NCBI RefSeq assembly: GCF_009877435.1
Contig: NZ_WXEX01000002.1
Span: 310,001-374,000 of the forward strand
DNA length: 64,000 bases
Reading direction: 5' to 3'
Origin: Heliomicrobium gestii
GTDB lineage: Bacteria > Bacillota > Desulfitobacteriia > Heliobacteriales > Heliobacteriaceae
The notes below the pieces were generated by a model, which saw only the letters and a list, made by a program, of their open reading frames with translations, was not told the origin of the DNA and did no database searches. The translations under genes were made by a program, and so were the position numbers. Below, in pieces: positions 8,038-16,564 of this stretch (position 1 is its first letter; every line of letters starts with the position of its first letter).

Positions 8038-10011
8038 TTACATTGTTTGCAGTTCGTCAGCCAATCCGGAGATCTCTTCGATCGCTTCGGCCAGTTCCTG
8101 CATGCCTTTGGATTGTTCCTGCGCCGCCATGCTCGCTTCCCCGGCCGCCTTTTCAGCTTCCTGGGCGGCAGCGGCGATCTGGTCGACGCCTTTGCGGGCC
8201 TGCTCCAGGGCGATGAGCGACTCTTCGGCCCCCTTGAGCACCTCTTTGACGCCGTTCAGGATGACCAGCATGGCGTCTTCAATCTCATTCAGGTTGTGGG
8301 TCGACTTCTTCGCCTTTTCCACTTCCTGAACGGCCTTCTTGGCCGACAGTTCGATGTCTTCGGTGACCTTCTTGATCTGGCTTTGAATGTTGCGGACCAA
8401 ATCCTTGATCTTGTCGGCGTTCTCGGCCGATTCGTTGGCCAGGGTGCGGATGTCGCCGGCGACGACAGAGAAACCGCGACCATACTCGCCGGCCCGGGCC
8501 GCTTCGATGGAACCGTTGACAGCCAACATGTTTGTCTGGATGGTCACATTCACAATCGCATCGACGATCTTGTCGATCTTGCGGGTCGTCTCTTCGAGGA
8601 TCTTGATGTTGCGCGCCGACACGATGCTGGCTTCGGAGGCGGTTGAGATGCCGACAATCAGCCCGTCGACGCCTTTTTTGTTGACATCCAGCAGGGTGCG
8701 CAGTTCAGCCACTTTCTCTTCCGACATGGAGGAGAGGTTGCGCATCTGGTTGGCTGCGGTGACGAGCCGCTCTGACAGGGCCGCGCCTTTTTGGGTCAGT
8801 TCGCCCTGCAGCTTCGCCCCTTGGGACAACTGCCCCATGGCCGTCATGATCTGGCGGGAGGCGCTGTTGGCTTCTTCGACGTTGGCCGACAATTCTTCGG
8901 CGGCAGAGGCCAGTTCCTCTGACGACTTTTGGGCGTCCGTGGACACCTTCAGCGTTTCGGCCAGTTGGGCCAGTTCGTTGGCGGCCGATCCCATTTCGGA
9001 AAAGGCCTTGTTCTGCTCTGAGACAGCCTGGTTCACCTCTTCAGCGGCGTTGCTCTGCTCCTCAGCCGCTGCAGCGACCTGCTCCGCCACAGAGAGAAAC
9101 TCAATCGCTCCTTTGTTGGCGTCGACGGCGCTCTGAGATACTTCTATCACAGCGCTCTGGACCGCCCCCATCTCTTTGCCTATCTTGCTCAGGTCGTCGG
9201 TGATCCGCTTGGCCTTTTCCACTTCGGCGCTGGCGGCGACGCCGGCCTCTTCCACATCCTTGACGACGATTTTGACGTTCTCCTGGATGTTGGAAACCAG
9301 GTTGCGGATATCGCGGGCCGATTTTTCGGAGATCTCGGCCAGGTTGCGCACCTCATCGGCGACGACAGCGAATCCGCGGCCATGTTCCCCGGCGCGAGCC
9401 GCCTCAATAGCGGCGTTCAGCGCCAGCAGGTTGGTCTGGTCGGCGATGCGGACGACAGCCTCGACGATGTTGCCGATCTCAGCCGATTGCTTTTCCAGAT
9501 CATTGACCAGTTTGGTCGATTCTATGTTCGTATCGGCCGATTCTTTGATACCGTCAATCAGTTGTTCGATGTCAGCAGAAGTGGACAGGACGAGCGGTTG
9601 GGCGATGTTGACCTTCTCCAGGGACTCTTTGGCGCGACTGTTGGCAACGACAGAGGCTTTGTCGATCTGGTTGATGGCCGCCCGGGATTGCTCAGCGGCG
9701 GAGGCCGCTTCGTCGGCGCCGGTGGCGATCTGGGCCATCGTGGAACCCAGTTCAATCGCCGCGTTGCTCGCCTGTTCGATGCCGGAGGCCAGCTGCTCTG
9801 TCGCGGTGGCGATGCGCTCGGCCAACTGCTGCTGCTTGGCCAACGTGCGGGCGCGCACCTTTTCCATCGCTTTTCGTTTCGCAAGGTCCCGTTTCTGGGC
9901 GATCTCCTCCGCCGTCCCTGCCTGATCATGGCGCGCGAGTTTGTTATTTGCCGCGGTTGAACTCGGACCGCTCACCGATCCGGCAGCCGGTCTGGCTAAT
10001 TTTTTCTCCAC
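8038..10011 (-). CDS. Soluble chemoreceptor with two MCP signalling domains
   Basis: About 657 residues, entirely helical, with no membrane segment, HAMP or recognisable sensor domain. Two MCP signalling tips are present about 300 residues apart: '[18 protein letters not shown]' near 194-211 and '[18 protein letters not shown]' near 494-511. The first 70 residues are polar, Ala/Lys/Arg-rich. I choose GTG 10011 because a perfect AAGGAGG lies 8 bases upstream; ATG 10032 and 10068 are weaker. It is the first gene after the sigma-54 promoter. A receptor without a sensor must take its input from a partner protein. Confidence 0.88.
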   Translation of the reverse strand: MEKKLARPAAGSVSGPSSTAANNKLARHDQAGTAEEIAQKRDLAKRKAMEKVRARTLAKQQQLAERIATATEQLASGIEQASNAAIELGSTMAQIATGADEAASAAEQSRAAINQIDKASVVANSRAKESLEKVNIAQPLVLSTSADIEQLIDGIKESADTNIESTKLVNDLEKQSAEIGNIVEAVVRIADQTNLLALNAAIEAARAGEHGRGFAVVADEVRNLAEISEKSARDIRNLVSNIQENVKIVVKDVEEAGVAASAEVEKAKRITDDLSKIGKEMGAVQSAVIEVSQSAVDANKGAIEFLSVAEQVAAAAEEQSNAAEEVNQAVSEQNKAFSEMGSAANELAQLAETLKVSTDAQKSSEELASAAEELSANVEEANSASRQIMTAMGQLSQGAKLQGELTQKGAALSERLVTAANQMRNLSSMSEEKVAELRTLLDVNKKGVDGLIVGISTASEASIVSARNIKILEETTRKIDKIVDAIVNVTIQTNMLAVNGSIEAARAGEYGRGFSVVAGDIRTLANESAENADKIKDLVRNIQSQIKKVTEDIELSAKKAVQEVEKAKKSTHNLNEIEDAMLVILNGVKEVLKGAEESLIALEQARKGVDQIAAAAQEAEKAAGEASMAAQEQSKGMQELAEAIEEISGLADELQTM

Positions 10012-10072
10012 GCTGACATCCTCCTTCTGCATTTCGATGACCCCTATGACTCGGGTCCTATCATTCATTAAT

Positions 10073-10088
10073 GCAAAAAGCATGCCAA
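10073..10088 (-). promoter_or_regulatory. Sigma-54 (-24/-12) promoter
   Basis: On the minus strand the sequence reads TGGCAT-GCTTT-TTGCA. It matches the RpoN consensus TGGCAC-N5-TTGCA at every defined position but one, with exact GG-GC spacing. Transcription should start near 10061, some 50 bases upstream of the receptor start at 10011. The adjacent upstream gene encodes a sigma-54 activator. Confidence 0.75.
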
Positions 10089-10211
10089 CGGAACTCGCCC
10101 TGGAACCTTTTGAGGGAGAAAGCCCTGTCTATTCTATTAATTTTTTTTATTTTATTGTCTCGCCAGGACAGGGGGGACGCTCTTGCTCTTCCCGTGAACA
10201 ACCCCTGTACG

Positions 10212-10230
10212 GATCGGTACACCGATCGGT
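10212..10230 (-). promoter_or_regulatory. Candidate enhancer (UAS) palindrome
   Basis: GATCGGT (10212-10218), two bases, then ACCGATC (10221-10227) is a perfect 7-2-7 inverted repeat, and ACCGATCGGT (10221-10230) is itself palindromic. It lies about 125-140 bases upstream of the -24/-12 element, a usual distance for an enhancer-binding protein. The Fis-type helix-turn-helix of the neighbouring regulator is the expected ligand. Confidence 0.5.
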
Positions 10231-10264
10231 GCGTTTGAACGGATTTGCACATTCTCGAAATGAA

Positions 10265-10292
10265 TGAAAAAAGAACCGCTGCTCCGGTTTGC
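10265..10292 (-). terminator. Rho-independent terminator of the sigma-54 regulator gene
   Basis: On the minus strand AACCG (10289-10285), a 6-base loop and CGGTT (10278-10274) are followed by C and TTTTTT (10272-10267). A longer outer pairing GAACCGC/GCGGTTC with sequence near 10320-10330 is also possible. It separates the two-component pair from the chemosensory operon. Confidence 0.65.
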
Positions 10293-10332
10293 TCAACCTG
10301 CGGCGATTCTTTATCTGCGGCGGTTCCCCTGG

Positions 10333-11814
10333 TCAGTCCCAACAATCGGCCGAGGAAATGCCCTTAAACCGGCTCTGCATTCGTTCCAGACGGCAGTAGA
10401 GAGACCGGCGGGAAATCCCCAGATAGCGGGCCGTTTCCGTCTTGTTGCCCCGGTGCATCTGCAAGGCCTCGCTCACGATCCGATCGACAAAATCCTCCAA
10501 CTCAAACCCTTTTTCAGGCAAGCTGAACTGATAGGGATCGAGACTGGGGCATGCCGGGTCGCCCGATTGCAGGGATTGGGGCCGAGAGGCCTGCAACAGG
10601 GTCAGATGAACGGGCAACAGTTCCTCCTCGTCAAACATGAAGACGACCCATTCCATGGTATTGCGCAACTCGCGCACATTCCCCGGCCAGGGGTAGTCGA
10701 GCAGGATCATGGCGGCTTCCGTGCTGATCCGCTTGAATCGTTTTTGTTTCTGTTTGGCCGCTGCGCGCAGGAACATGCCGGCCAACGGGACGATGTCATC
10801 GGGACGCCGCCGCAACGGCGGCAGTTGCACGTGCCCGACGCGGAGGCGATAAAAGAGATCCTTGCGAAAGCGGCCTTCGGCAACGCTTTTTTCCAGATCC
10901 TGATTGGTGGCGCAGATGATGCGCACGTTGGTCGATACTTTTTTTAACCCGCCGACGCGGTAGTACTCCTTTTCCTGGATCACCCGCAAGAGCTTTCCTT
11001 GCAATTCAAGGGCCAGTTCCCCCACCTCGTCGAGGAAGAGCGTACCTCCCTGGGCGAGGTCCAGTTTGCCGCGCTGTCCTTTGGTCAAACCGCCGGTGAA
11101 GGCGCCGGCTTCATATCCGAAGAGTTCGCTCTCAAACAACGTGGGTGTGAGGGCGGCGCAGTTGATATCGATGAAGGGCGCTGTTTCCTCAATGCTGCCA
11201 AAATGGATCAGCTTGGCGATGACCTCTTTGCCGGTCCCCGTTTCTCCTTCGATCAGCACAGGGATCGTCCGGTCGGTGTGAAACTTCAGGGCCGACTGGA
11301 CGATGGACCGCATACTATCGGAGAAGATGCCGATCCCGCTCAAGCTGGTTGAGTGGACGACGACGCGGGTTCGGCCAGGTTCGGTCACGATGGCCTCTTT
11401 CACCTCCACCGGCGGGATCGCGCTGATCCGCCGGGGCTGGGACGTCCACAGTTGACGGGCGGCGATCCGCTCAGTGATCGTCGCCAGTTGGTCCACGTTG
11501 ATCGGTTTGAGCAGGTAGTCGCTGGCGCCTGCCCGCAGCGCCGAAACCGCCGAATCGACGTCGCCGTGGCCCGTAAAAAGAACAACGGCCGTATCCTGCC
11601 CGTATGGTTGAGCCATGATGGTCTGCAACAGTTCGAGGCCCGACAGAAGAGGCATGCGGATATCGGAGAGAACCATGGCATAGTTCCCCTGATAATAGCG
11701 GTTCAACGCTTCTCGACCATCATCGCATTCATCGACAGCATGCCCCAGTTCACGCAGAAAATCGCCGATACAGGCGCGACTGTCCAAGTCATCATCGACT
11801 AAGAGGATGTTCAT
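10333..11814 (-). CDS. Sigma-54-dependent response regulator (NtrC family)
   Basis: 493 residues in the classic order: receiver (1-120, Asp51 in 'LSDIRMP', Lys in 'LLKPIN'), AAA+ domain (~160-400) and Fis-type helix-turn-helix at the C-terminus ('NKTETARYLGISRRSLYCRL'). Walker A 'GETGTGKE', Walker B 'GGTLFLDEVGEL' and the arginine-finger region 'FRKDLFYRLRV' are intact. The sigma-54 contact loop reads GAFTGG instead of GAFTGA. ATG 11814 is chosen for its GGAGG site 6 bases away; it overlaps the kinase gene by 23 bases. It very probably activates the promoter at 10073-10088. Confidence 0.93.
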   Translation of the reverse strand: MNILLVDDDLDSRACIGDFLRELGHAVDECDDGREALNRYYQGNYAMVLSDIRMPLLSGLELLQTIMAQPYGQDTAVVLFTGHGDVDSAVSALRAGASDYLLKPINVDQLATITERIAARQLWTSQPRRISAIPPVEVKEAIVTEPGRTRVVVHSTSLSGIGIFSDSMRSIVQSALKFHTDRTIPVLIEGETGTGKEVIAKLIHFGSIEETAPFIDINCAALTPTLFESELFGYEAGAFTGGLTKGQRGKLDLAQGGTLFLDEVGELALELQGKLLRVIQEKEYYRVGGLKKVSTNVRIICATNQDLEKSVAEGRFRKDLFYRLRVGHVQLPPLRRRPDDIVPLAGMFLRAAAKQKQKRFKRISTEAAMILLDYPWPGNVRELRNTMEWVVFMFDEEELLPVHLTLLQASRPQSLQSGDPACPSLDPYQFSLPEKGFELEDFVDRIVSEALQMHRGNKTETARYLGISRRSLYCRLERMQSRFKGISSADCWD

Positions 11815-12706
11815 CGCTGGCCTCCTCCTCTGCATGTCTTTCATAAACGGGCAAGGTGACGCGAAAGGTGGCGCCACAATCAGGATTGGCAGTGGTGTCG
11901 ACGCGCCCCTGAAAGGCGGTAACCACCGAATGAACGATGGAAAGGCCCAGCCCCATTCCCTCGATGGGTTTCGTCGTAAAGAAGGGCTCAAAAATCCGAC
12001 CGCGCAACTCTTCCTCTATGCCGCAGCCGTTGTCTTCCACTTCCAGGATGACACGGGCGCCCGCCTGGCGGGTCGATAGGCGAATCTGCTTCTCCACGCG
12101 CTCCACACTGTCCAATGCATGCATGGCGTTGACGAGCAGATTGATGACCACCTCTTCGAGCCGGTTGCTCACGGCCAATACCGGAGGCAGCGACGGTTCC
12201 AGGCAGGTTCTAACAATGATTCCGTGAGAGGAAAGCTGGCTGCCCATGAGCGCCAGGGCGCCTTCGACAGCCCGGTTGAACTGACAGGGTTGGGGAACCG
12301 TAGGGGTCTGGTTGCGAACAAAGGTGCGGATATGTTGAATGATGTCATTGATCCGATCGGCCTGGGTGGAGATACGTCGCACGTTGTCCATGATCTTGTC
12401 GATGTCGGCGGGCTTTCCTTTTTTATGCCAGTAGAGCATGCTGTCGGCGATGACCTTCAGCGAGTTCAAGGGTTGGTTGATCTCATGGGCGATCCCGGCG
12501 GCGATCCTCCCCAGCGACGCCATCCGTTCCGCCTGGAAGTCCCATTCGGGAACCTCCCTCTCTCGCCCCAGGGGACAGTGTTCCTGTTCAGGAGGTGCGG
12601 CTATGGGCCCGGCCGTGTGTGCGGACGGGTTATCGAAGGGGTTATCGAAGGGGTTATCGAATGATTTATCAGATATTTTACCGGAACTGTCGCGCCTGCT
12701 GTCCAT
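11792..12706 (-). CDS. Histidine kinase partner of the sigma-54 regulator
   Basis: 304 residues from ATG 12706 (an open frame extends to 12829; ATG 12751 is an alternative). After a polar N-terminus containing three FDNP repeats comes a compact kinase: 'AERMASLGRIAAGIAHEINQPL' type H-box with His74, N-box 'NLLVNAMHAL', G1 'DNGCGI', F 'FEPFFTTK', G2 'GMGLGLS'. No transmembrane helix and no PAS domain is visible, so it is cytoplasmic. The PL after 'EINQ' places it in the NtrB/AtoS-like class. It is translationally linked to the response regulator and should phosphorylate it. Confidence 0.88.
   Translation of the reverse strand: MDSRRDSSGKISDKSFDNPFDNPFDNPSAHTAGPIAAPPEQEHCPLGREREVPEWDFQAERMASLGRIAAGIAHEINQPLNSLKVIADSMLYWHKKGKPADIDKIMDNVRRISTQADRINDIIQHIRTFVRNQTPTVPQPCQFNRAVEGALALMGSQLSSHGIIVRTCLEPSLPPVLAVSNRLEEVVINLLVNAMHALDSVERVEKQIRLSTRQAGARVILEVEDNGCGIEEELRGRIFEPFFTTKPIEGMGLGLSIVHSVVTAFQGRVDTTANPDCGATFRVTLPVYERHAEEEASDEHPLSR
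12626..12661 (-). repeat. Three tandem 12-bp units (FDNP x3)
   Basis: A nearly exact 12-bp unit (plus strand 'ggttatcgaagg') is repeated three times inside the kinase gene and encodes FDNP-FDNP-FDNP in its N-terminal linker. Slippage could readily alter the copy number. Confidence 0.8.
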
Positions 12707-13028
12707 GTCGCTGTCCCTCTCCTCACGCTCGTTCCTATCTATCGTGTTCATTACCATCACTAGCAGTCTTTTGTGAACGAAGGGATAAGCACTTTTTAAT
12801 GCATTGCTTTCCATCATGAAAGGATACATCGATACCCCATATGTGTTGCCATCGCACTTATTTCTACGTTATCATCGTCAAACCCTCTTCATTGGAATCA
12901 TAAAGAGCATGGCAAAAGGCGGAATAAAAAAGCGAACCTGCACACATTCGCACAGGTTCGCTTTTTTGAGATTGTCCAGGGCCATTTCGAGGCATATTCG
13001 CCTCGGCGCCCCGCTTGGAGAAAGAAAA
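12707..13028 (-). other. Intergenic region between rpsI and the kinase gene
   Basis: 322 bases. It contains the terminator of the rplM-rpsI unit (12926-12967). The rest, 12707-12925, is the upstream region of the kinase gene. It is AT-richer than the surroundings, and I see no convincing sigma-A or sigma-54 promoter in it. Confidence 0.5.
12926..12967 (-). terminator. Bidirectional-type terminator after rpsI
   Basis: GCGAACCTG (12932-12940) pairs perfectly with CAGGTTCGC (12953-12961) around a 12-base loop; A6 precedes and T6 follows, so the hairpin would end with a U-run on either strand. It closes the rplM-rpsI transcript 60 bases after the rpsI stop codon. Confidence 0.9.
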
Positions 13029-13421
13029 TTAGCGTTTCGAGAACTGGGGAGCGCGACGAGCCGCTTTGAGGCCGTACTTTTTCCGTTCCTTCGCGCGAGG
13101 GTCGCGGGTGAGGAATCCGGCGCGCTTGAGCACGGGACGCAGTCCGATGTCCGCTTTCAACAGCGCCCGGGCGATGCCGAGGCGGATGGCGCCGGCTTGT
13201 CCGGTGGTGCCGCCGCCGTGGACGTTGCAAAGGACGTCGAAACGGCCTTCGCTCTTCGTCAGATCCAGGGGCTGACGGACGATCATCTCCAGGGTTTTCT
13301 TCCCGAAGTACTCCATCAACGAACGGTTATTGACCAGGAACTTGCCTTCGCCGGGAACGAGACGCACACGGGCGACCGATTTCTTCCGGCGGCCGGTTCC
13401 TAAAAATTGCACTTGAGCCAC
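13029..13421 (-). CDS. rpsI: 30S ribosomal protein S9
   Basis: 130 residues, the standard length. '[14 protein letters not shown]' at the N-terminus, '[19 protein letters not shown]' in the middle and the C-terminal '...APQFSKR' are diagnostic; the terminal KR tail reaches the P-site tRNA in the 30S subunit. It lies 18 bases after rplM, forming the usual L13-S9 pair, and is followed by a strong terminator. Confidence 0.98.
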   Translation of the reverse strand: MAQVQFLGTGRRKKSVARVRLVPGEGKFLVNNRSLMEYFGKKTLEMIVRQPLDLTKSEGRFDVLCNVHGGGTTGQAGAIRLGIARALLKADIGLRPVLKRAGFLTRDPRAKERKKYGLKAARRAPQFSKR

Positions 13422-13439
13422 AGGTCACTACCTCCTTCC

Positions 13440-13874
13440 CTAATCCCGAATGGTCCAGGCTTCCGGTTTTTGGGCCTGATGGGGATGCTCCCCGCCTTGG
13501 TAGACATTCAGCTTGCGATACATTTGCGCGCCCAGGCGGTTCTTGGGCAGCATGCCCTTGATCGCCTTTTCCACGGCGCGCTCCGGCTTGGTCTTCAGCA
13601 GGGTGCCGTAGTTGATCAGGGTCATCCCACCCGGATAGCGGGAATGATGGTAGTACATCTTTTGGGTCAGTTTCTTGCCGGTCAGCGCCACTTTCTCGGC
13701 GTTGATGATGATGACATGGTCACCGGTGTCCACGTGGGGGGTGAAAATGGGTTTATGCTTTCCGCGCAGCAAACGGGCAGCCTCGGAAGCAACCCGACCC
13801 AGGGGCTTGCCTGCGGCGTCGATGACGTACCACTTGCGTTCGACGTCTTCGGCTTTGGCCATGAAGGTGCTCAT
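13440..13874 (-). CDS. rplM: 50S ribosomal protein L13
   Basis: 144 residues. Recognised by '[20 protein letters not shown]', '[20 protein letters not shown]' and '[10 protein letters not shown]'. L13 is an early 23S rRNA assembly protein. The gene is preceded by a ~210-base leader and a sigma-A-type promoter at 14092-14120, so rplM-rpsI form their own unit even though truA lies immediately upstream on the same strand. The start ATG has a GAGGAGGG site. Confidence 0.98.
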   Translation of the reverse strand: MSTFMAKAEDVERKWYVIDAAGKPLGRVASEAARLLRGKHKPIFTPHVDTGDHVIIINAEKVALTGKKLTQKMYYHHSRYPGGMTLINYGTLLKTKPERAVEKAIKGMLPKNRLGAQMYRKLNVYQGGEHPHQAQKPEAWTIRD

Positions 13875-14085
13875 CGCGTTCCCTCCTCAAAGGTATCGTC
13901 CTGTTTTATCCTATCGGGGCGGCCCTGCGATTTGTTTGGCCGGTCGTCGCCGCCCGCAACGCCGGGACCTGCCCACCCACTCCGCCTGGCGTGTCACTAC
14001 TTGAGGGAACGCCTCCGGTGGTTTTTCAGCAGAGGGCCTCTCTCCTGACCTCTGGGGCTAGTAGAAGTTTCGGAGAAAAACTCAC
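13875..14085 (-). ncRNA. Putative structured leader of rplM-rpsI
   Basis: About 210 non-coding bases between promoter and rplM, GC-rich and with several complementary segments (for example CTACT near 14060 with AGTAG near 13998, and a GGCGG/CCGCC set nearer the gene). Firmicutes often carry an autoregulatory L13 leader here. I identify it by position and apparent structure only; the Rfam L13_leader model was not tested. Confidence 0.4.
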
Positions 14086-14091
14086 TATAAC

Positions 14092-14120
14092 ATTTTATTT
14101 TACGTTGAAAGGAAAGTCAA
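14092..14120 (-). promoter_or_regulatory. Sigma-A promoter of rplM-rpsI
   Basis: Minus strand TTGACT (14120-14115), 17-base spacer, TAAAAT (14097-14092). The -10 element overlaps the truA stop codon. Confidence 0.75.
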
Positions 14121-14874
14121 GGGGATCATGCCAGACCTTCATCAGGCAAAGTCCCTGAGGCGGCGCCGTCGTCCCGGCTCGCGTGCGGTCTCTGGCGGCA
14201 ATGATCGCCGGGATCTCTTCGGGATCAATTTTCCCTTTGCCCACATCGATCAGGGTGCCGGCAATGATGCGGATCATGTTGTACAAAAAACCGTTCCCCA
14301 TCACATCCAGGATCAGCCGGTGCTCCTCCTGCCGGGTCAGCTCACACCGCCAGACGGTGCGGACAAAATCTTTGACCGGGCTGCCGGTGGCGCAGAAGCC
14401 GCGAAAGTCGTGGGCGCCTGTGAAGTGCTGCGCCGCCGCCGCCATGGCGTCAAAACGCAGAGGCGGGAAGACCTGGTGGGAGTAGCGCCGGTGAAAGGGC
14501 GACGGGATGCGGTGATTGTAGATGGTGTAGCGGTAGTGCTTGCCGAGGGCGCCAAACCGGGAATGAAAGGCGGCAGGAACCGTCTGGGCCGCCACGACGG
14601 CGATGTCCGGCGGCAGGAGCGAGTTCATGGCCAGGGGAAAGCGATCGTCGGGAATCCGCGAGGCGGTGGCGAAGTCGACGACCTGCCCTCGCGCATGGAC
14701 ACCGGCGTCGGTGCGCCCGGCGCAGTTTAGCTTGGCCGTCTCCCCGGTCAGACCGTGGATCGCCCGGACCAACTCGTCCTGAATGGTGGGCAGAGCCGGG
14801 TCTTCCTGGGTTTGAAAGCCGTGATATCCCGTTCCGTCATAGGCGACAGTCAGTTTTAGGCGGCGTTCGTTCAT
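14095..14874 (-). CDS. truA: tRNA pseudouridine(38-40) synthase TruA
   Basis: 259 residues. The catalytic Asp56 is in 'CAGRTDAGVHA'; 'YDGTGYHGFQ' near the N-terminus and 'NGFLYNMIRIIAGTL' near the C-terminus are family signatures. It isomerises uridines 38-40 in the anticodon stem-loop of tRNAs. The start ATG 14874 overlaps the ecfT stop by ATGA, so it is the last gene of the ecfA1-ecfA2-ecfT-truA string. The open frame seven codons further upstream lacks support. Confidence 0.97.
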   Translation of the reverse strand: MNERRLKLTVAYDGTGYHGFQTQEDPALPTIQDELVRAIHGLTGETAKLNCAGRTDAGVHARGQVVDFATASRIPDDRFPLAMNSLLPPDIAVVAAQTVPAAFHSRFGALGKHYRYTIYNHRIPSPFHRRYSHQVFPPLRFDAMAAAAQHFTGAHDFRGFCATGSPVKDFVRTVWRCELTRQEEHRLILDVMGNGFLYNMIRIIAGTLIDVGKGKIDPEEIPAIIAARDRTRAGTTAPPQGLCLMKVWHDPLDFPFNVK

Positions 14875-15671
14875 GGGGCATATCTCCAGAGACAAAGCAT
14901 AACGAAGGCGCCAGCGACAGCGCCGGTGATGGCGTAGTCGCTTCCGTTCATGGCGAGGGGCCGCATGCGGGTCCGCCCTTCGCCCCCCCGGTAGCAGCGG
15001 GCTTCCATGGCCATGGCCAGCTCGTCGGCGCGCCGGAAGGCCGAGAGCAGCAGCGGCACCATCAAGGGGACAAGGCTCTTCACTCGCGCAACCAGGCTGC
15101 CGCTGTCAAAGTCGGCGCCCCGCGAGGACTGAGCCTTCATGATCTTTTCCGTCTCCTCGATCAGCGTCGGGATGAACCGCAAGGCGATTGAGGTCATCAT
15201 GGCAAACTCGTGGGCTGGCAACCCGATCTTCTTCCCCGGGGAAAGGAGGAGTTCCAACCCGTCGGTGAGGGCGATGGGCGATGTGGTCAAGGTCAGCAGC
15301 GATGTGGCGGCGTACAGCCAAATCAGACGAAGGCTCACCATCAGCCCCTGCTCCATCCCTTCCCTGGTGATTTCGAAGGGTCCCCACTGGGCTACGGTCT
15401 CCCCCGGCGTGCCCAACAGATGCACGCCCAAGGTGAAGACGATGAAGATCCAGAGCGGTTTGATCCCTCGCAGGATGTAGTGGATCGGCAACCGGGAGGC
15501 AATGACGGCGAGCGCGATGGGCAGACCGGCCAGTGCAACCGATGGCAGGGTCGGCAATAGGAAGAGGTCGATGCTGAAAAGCAGTGTCGTCATCAGCTTG
15601 GTCCGTGGATCGAGACGATGAACGGGAGATGGGAGGGGCACATATTGACCGAGGGTGATGTCGTTTAACAT
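14871..15671 (-). CDS. ecfT: ECF transporter transmembrane subunit EcfT
   Basis: 266 residues with about five hydrophobic membrane segments. The two Ala-Arg-Gly-type coupling motifs that contact the ATPases are present as 'AQSSRGADF' and 'EARCYRGGEGR'. EcfT joins the EcfA1/A2 ATPase pair to exchangeable substrate-binding S components for vitamins or metals. No S component is encoded nearby, as expected for a group II shared energising module. It overlaps ecfA2 by 7 bases. Confidence 0.95.
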   Translation of the reverse strand: MLNDITLGQYVPLPSPVHRLDPRTKLMTTLLFSIDLFLLPTLPSVALAGLPIALAVIASRLPIHYILRGIKPLWIFIVFTLGVHLLGTPGETVAQWGPFEITREGMEQGLMVSLRLIWLYAATSLLTLTTSPIALTDGLELLLSPGKKIGLPAHEFAMMTSIALRFIPTLIEETEKIMKAQSSRGADFDSGSLVARVKSLVPLMVPLLLSAFRRADELAMAMEARCYRGGEGRTRMRPLAMNGSDYAITGAVAGAFVMLCLWRYAP

Positions 15672-16564
15672 GGCCCATCTCCCTTCAGCACGCGCAAAAT
15701 CTCCCCGGCAGCGCCTTCCATGTCGATCACGCCTGTCGACAGGGCCAATCCCTCTCGGCGCAACCGGTGGAGCAAGCGGGCAGCAAAAGGAAGCTCCAGC
15801 CCGAGGTCGGCGATTCTGTCTGCTGCCGCGAAGACCTCTTTGGGCGTCCCTTGCAACACAACCTGACCCTGGTCCATGATCAGCAGCCGATCAGCCAATT
15901 GGGCCACTTCTTCCATGTGATGGCTGACCATGATGACGGTCATGCCCCGGTGATGATGAAGGTCGTCGATCAACGCCAGCAGCTTTCGCCGCCCCTGCGG
16001 ATCGAGACCGGCTGTCGGTTCATCGAGGATCAGCTTCTGAGGACCCATGGCCAACACACCCGCCAAGGCCACCCGGCGCTTTTGCCCGCCGCTCAGTTGC
16101 AAGGGGGAACGCTTCGCCACCGCCTCGGCGTCCAAGCCGACCAAGGCCATGGCCTCCTGCACGCGGCGCTCCACTTCCGCCCCATCGAGGCCGAGGTTGC
16201 GCGGACCAAAGGCAATATCGTCATAGACGGTCTCGTCAAAGAGTTGGTGCTCCGGGTATTGAAAGACGATGCCGACCCGTTGACGCAACTGGCGCAGGGC
16301 GCTTTTGCCAGCAAAACCTTTGCCGCTTGCCCCCTTGCCCTCGTTTCCGCCAACGGTGATCTCGTCGACGACGACGGTGCCGGAGGTGGGCAGCAAGAGC
16401 CCGTTGAAATGCTGGATCAGTGTCGATTTTCCCGATCCCGTGCGGCCGACAATCCCCACGAGTTCACCGTCGCGGACGGACAGATCGACATCACAAAGCG
16501 CCCTAACCGCCAGCGGCGTCCCCGCTTTGTAGACGTGACTTATATGTCGAATTTCTATCGGCAC
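15665..16564 (-). CDS. ecfA2: ECF transporter ATPase EcfA2
   Basis: 299 residues from GTG 16564, which lies inside the last codons of ecfA1 (10-base overlap). Walker A 'GRTGSGKST' (40-48), Q-loop 'FQYPEHQLF', signature 'LSGGQ' (157-161), Walker B 'LILDEP' and the H-loop 'VSHHMEEV' are all intact, so it should be an active ATPase. A Gly/Lys-rich insertion near 72-88 precedes the Q-loop. It works as a heterodimer with EcfA1 on EcfT. Confidence 0.95.
   Translation of the reverse strand: MPIEIRHISHVYKAGTPLAVRALCDVDLSVRDGELVGIVGRTGSGKSTLIQHFNGLLLPTSGTVVVDEITVGGNEGKGASGKGFAGKSALRQLRQRVGIVFQYPEHQLFDETVYDDIAFGPRNLGLDGAEVERRVQEAMALVGLDAEAVAKRSPLQLSGGQKRRVALAGVLAMGPQKLILDEPTAGLDPQGRRKLLALIDDLHHHRGMTVIMVSHHMEEVAQLADRLLIMDQGQVVLQGTPKEVFAAADRIADLGLELPFAARLLHRLRREGLALSTGVIDMEGAAGEILRVLKGDGPC

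Larger units (their letters stand above)
10012..10332 (-). other. Regulatory intergenic region of the chemosensory operon
   Basis: 321 bases without a gene. From right to left it holds the terminator of the response-regulator gene (around 10265-10292), a palindromic candidate activator site (10212-10230), a T/A-rich run (10127-10158) and a sigma-54-type promoter (10073-10088), followed by a ~60-base leader. The layout (activator gene, upstream site, flexible AT tract, -24/-12 promoter) is the textbook arrangement of an enhancer-dependent promoter. Confidence 0.7.

Noticed and set aside
12830-12925. Sigma-A promoter for the kinase gene ('TTGACG' near 12880)
   Set aside because: No -10-like hexamer at 16-18 bases; spacing and sequence are not convincing.
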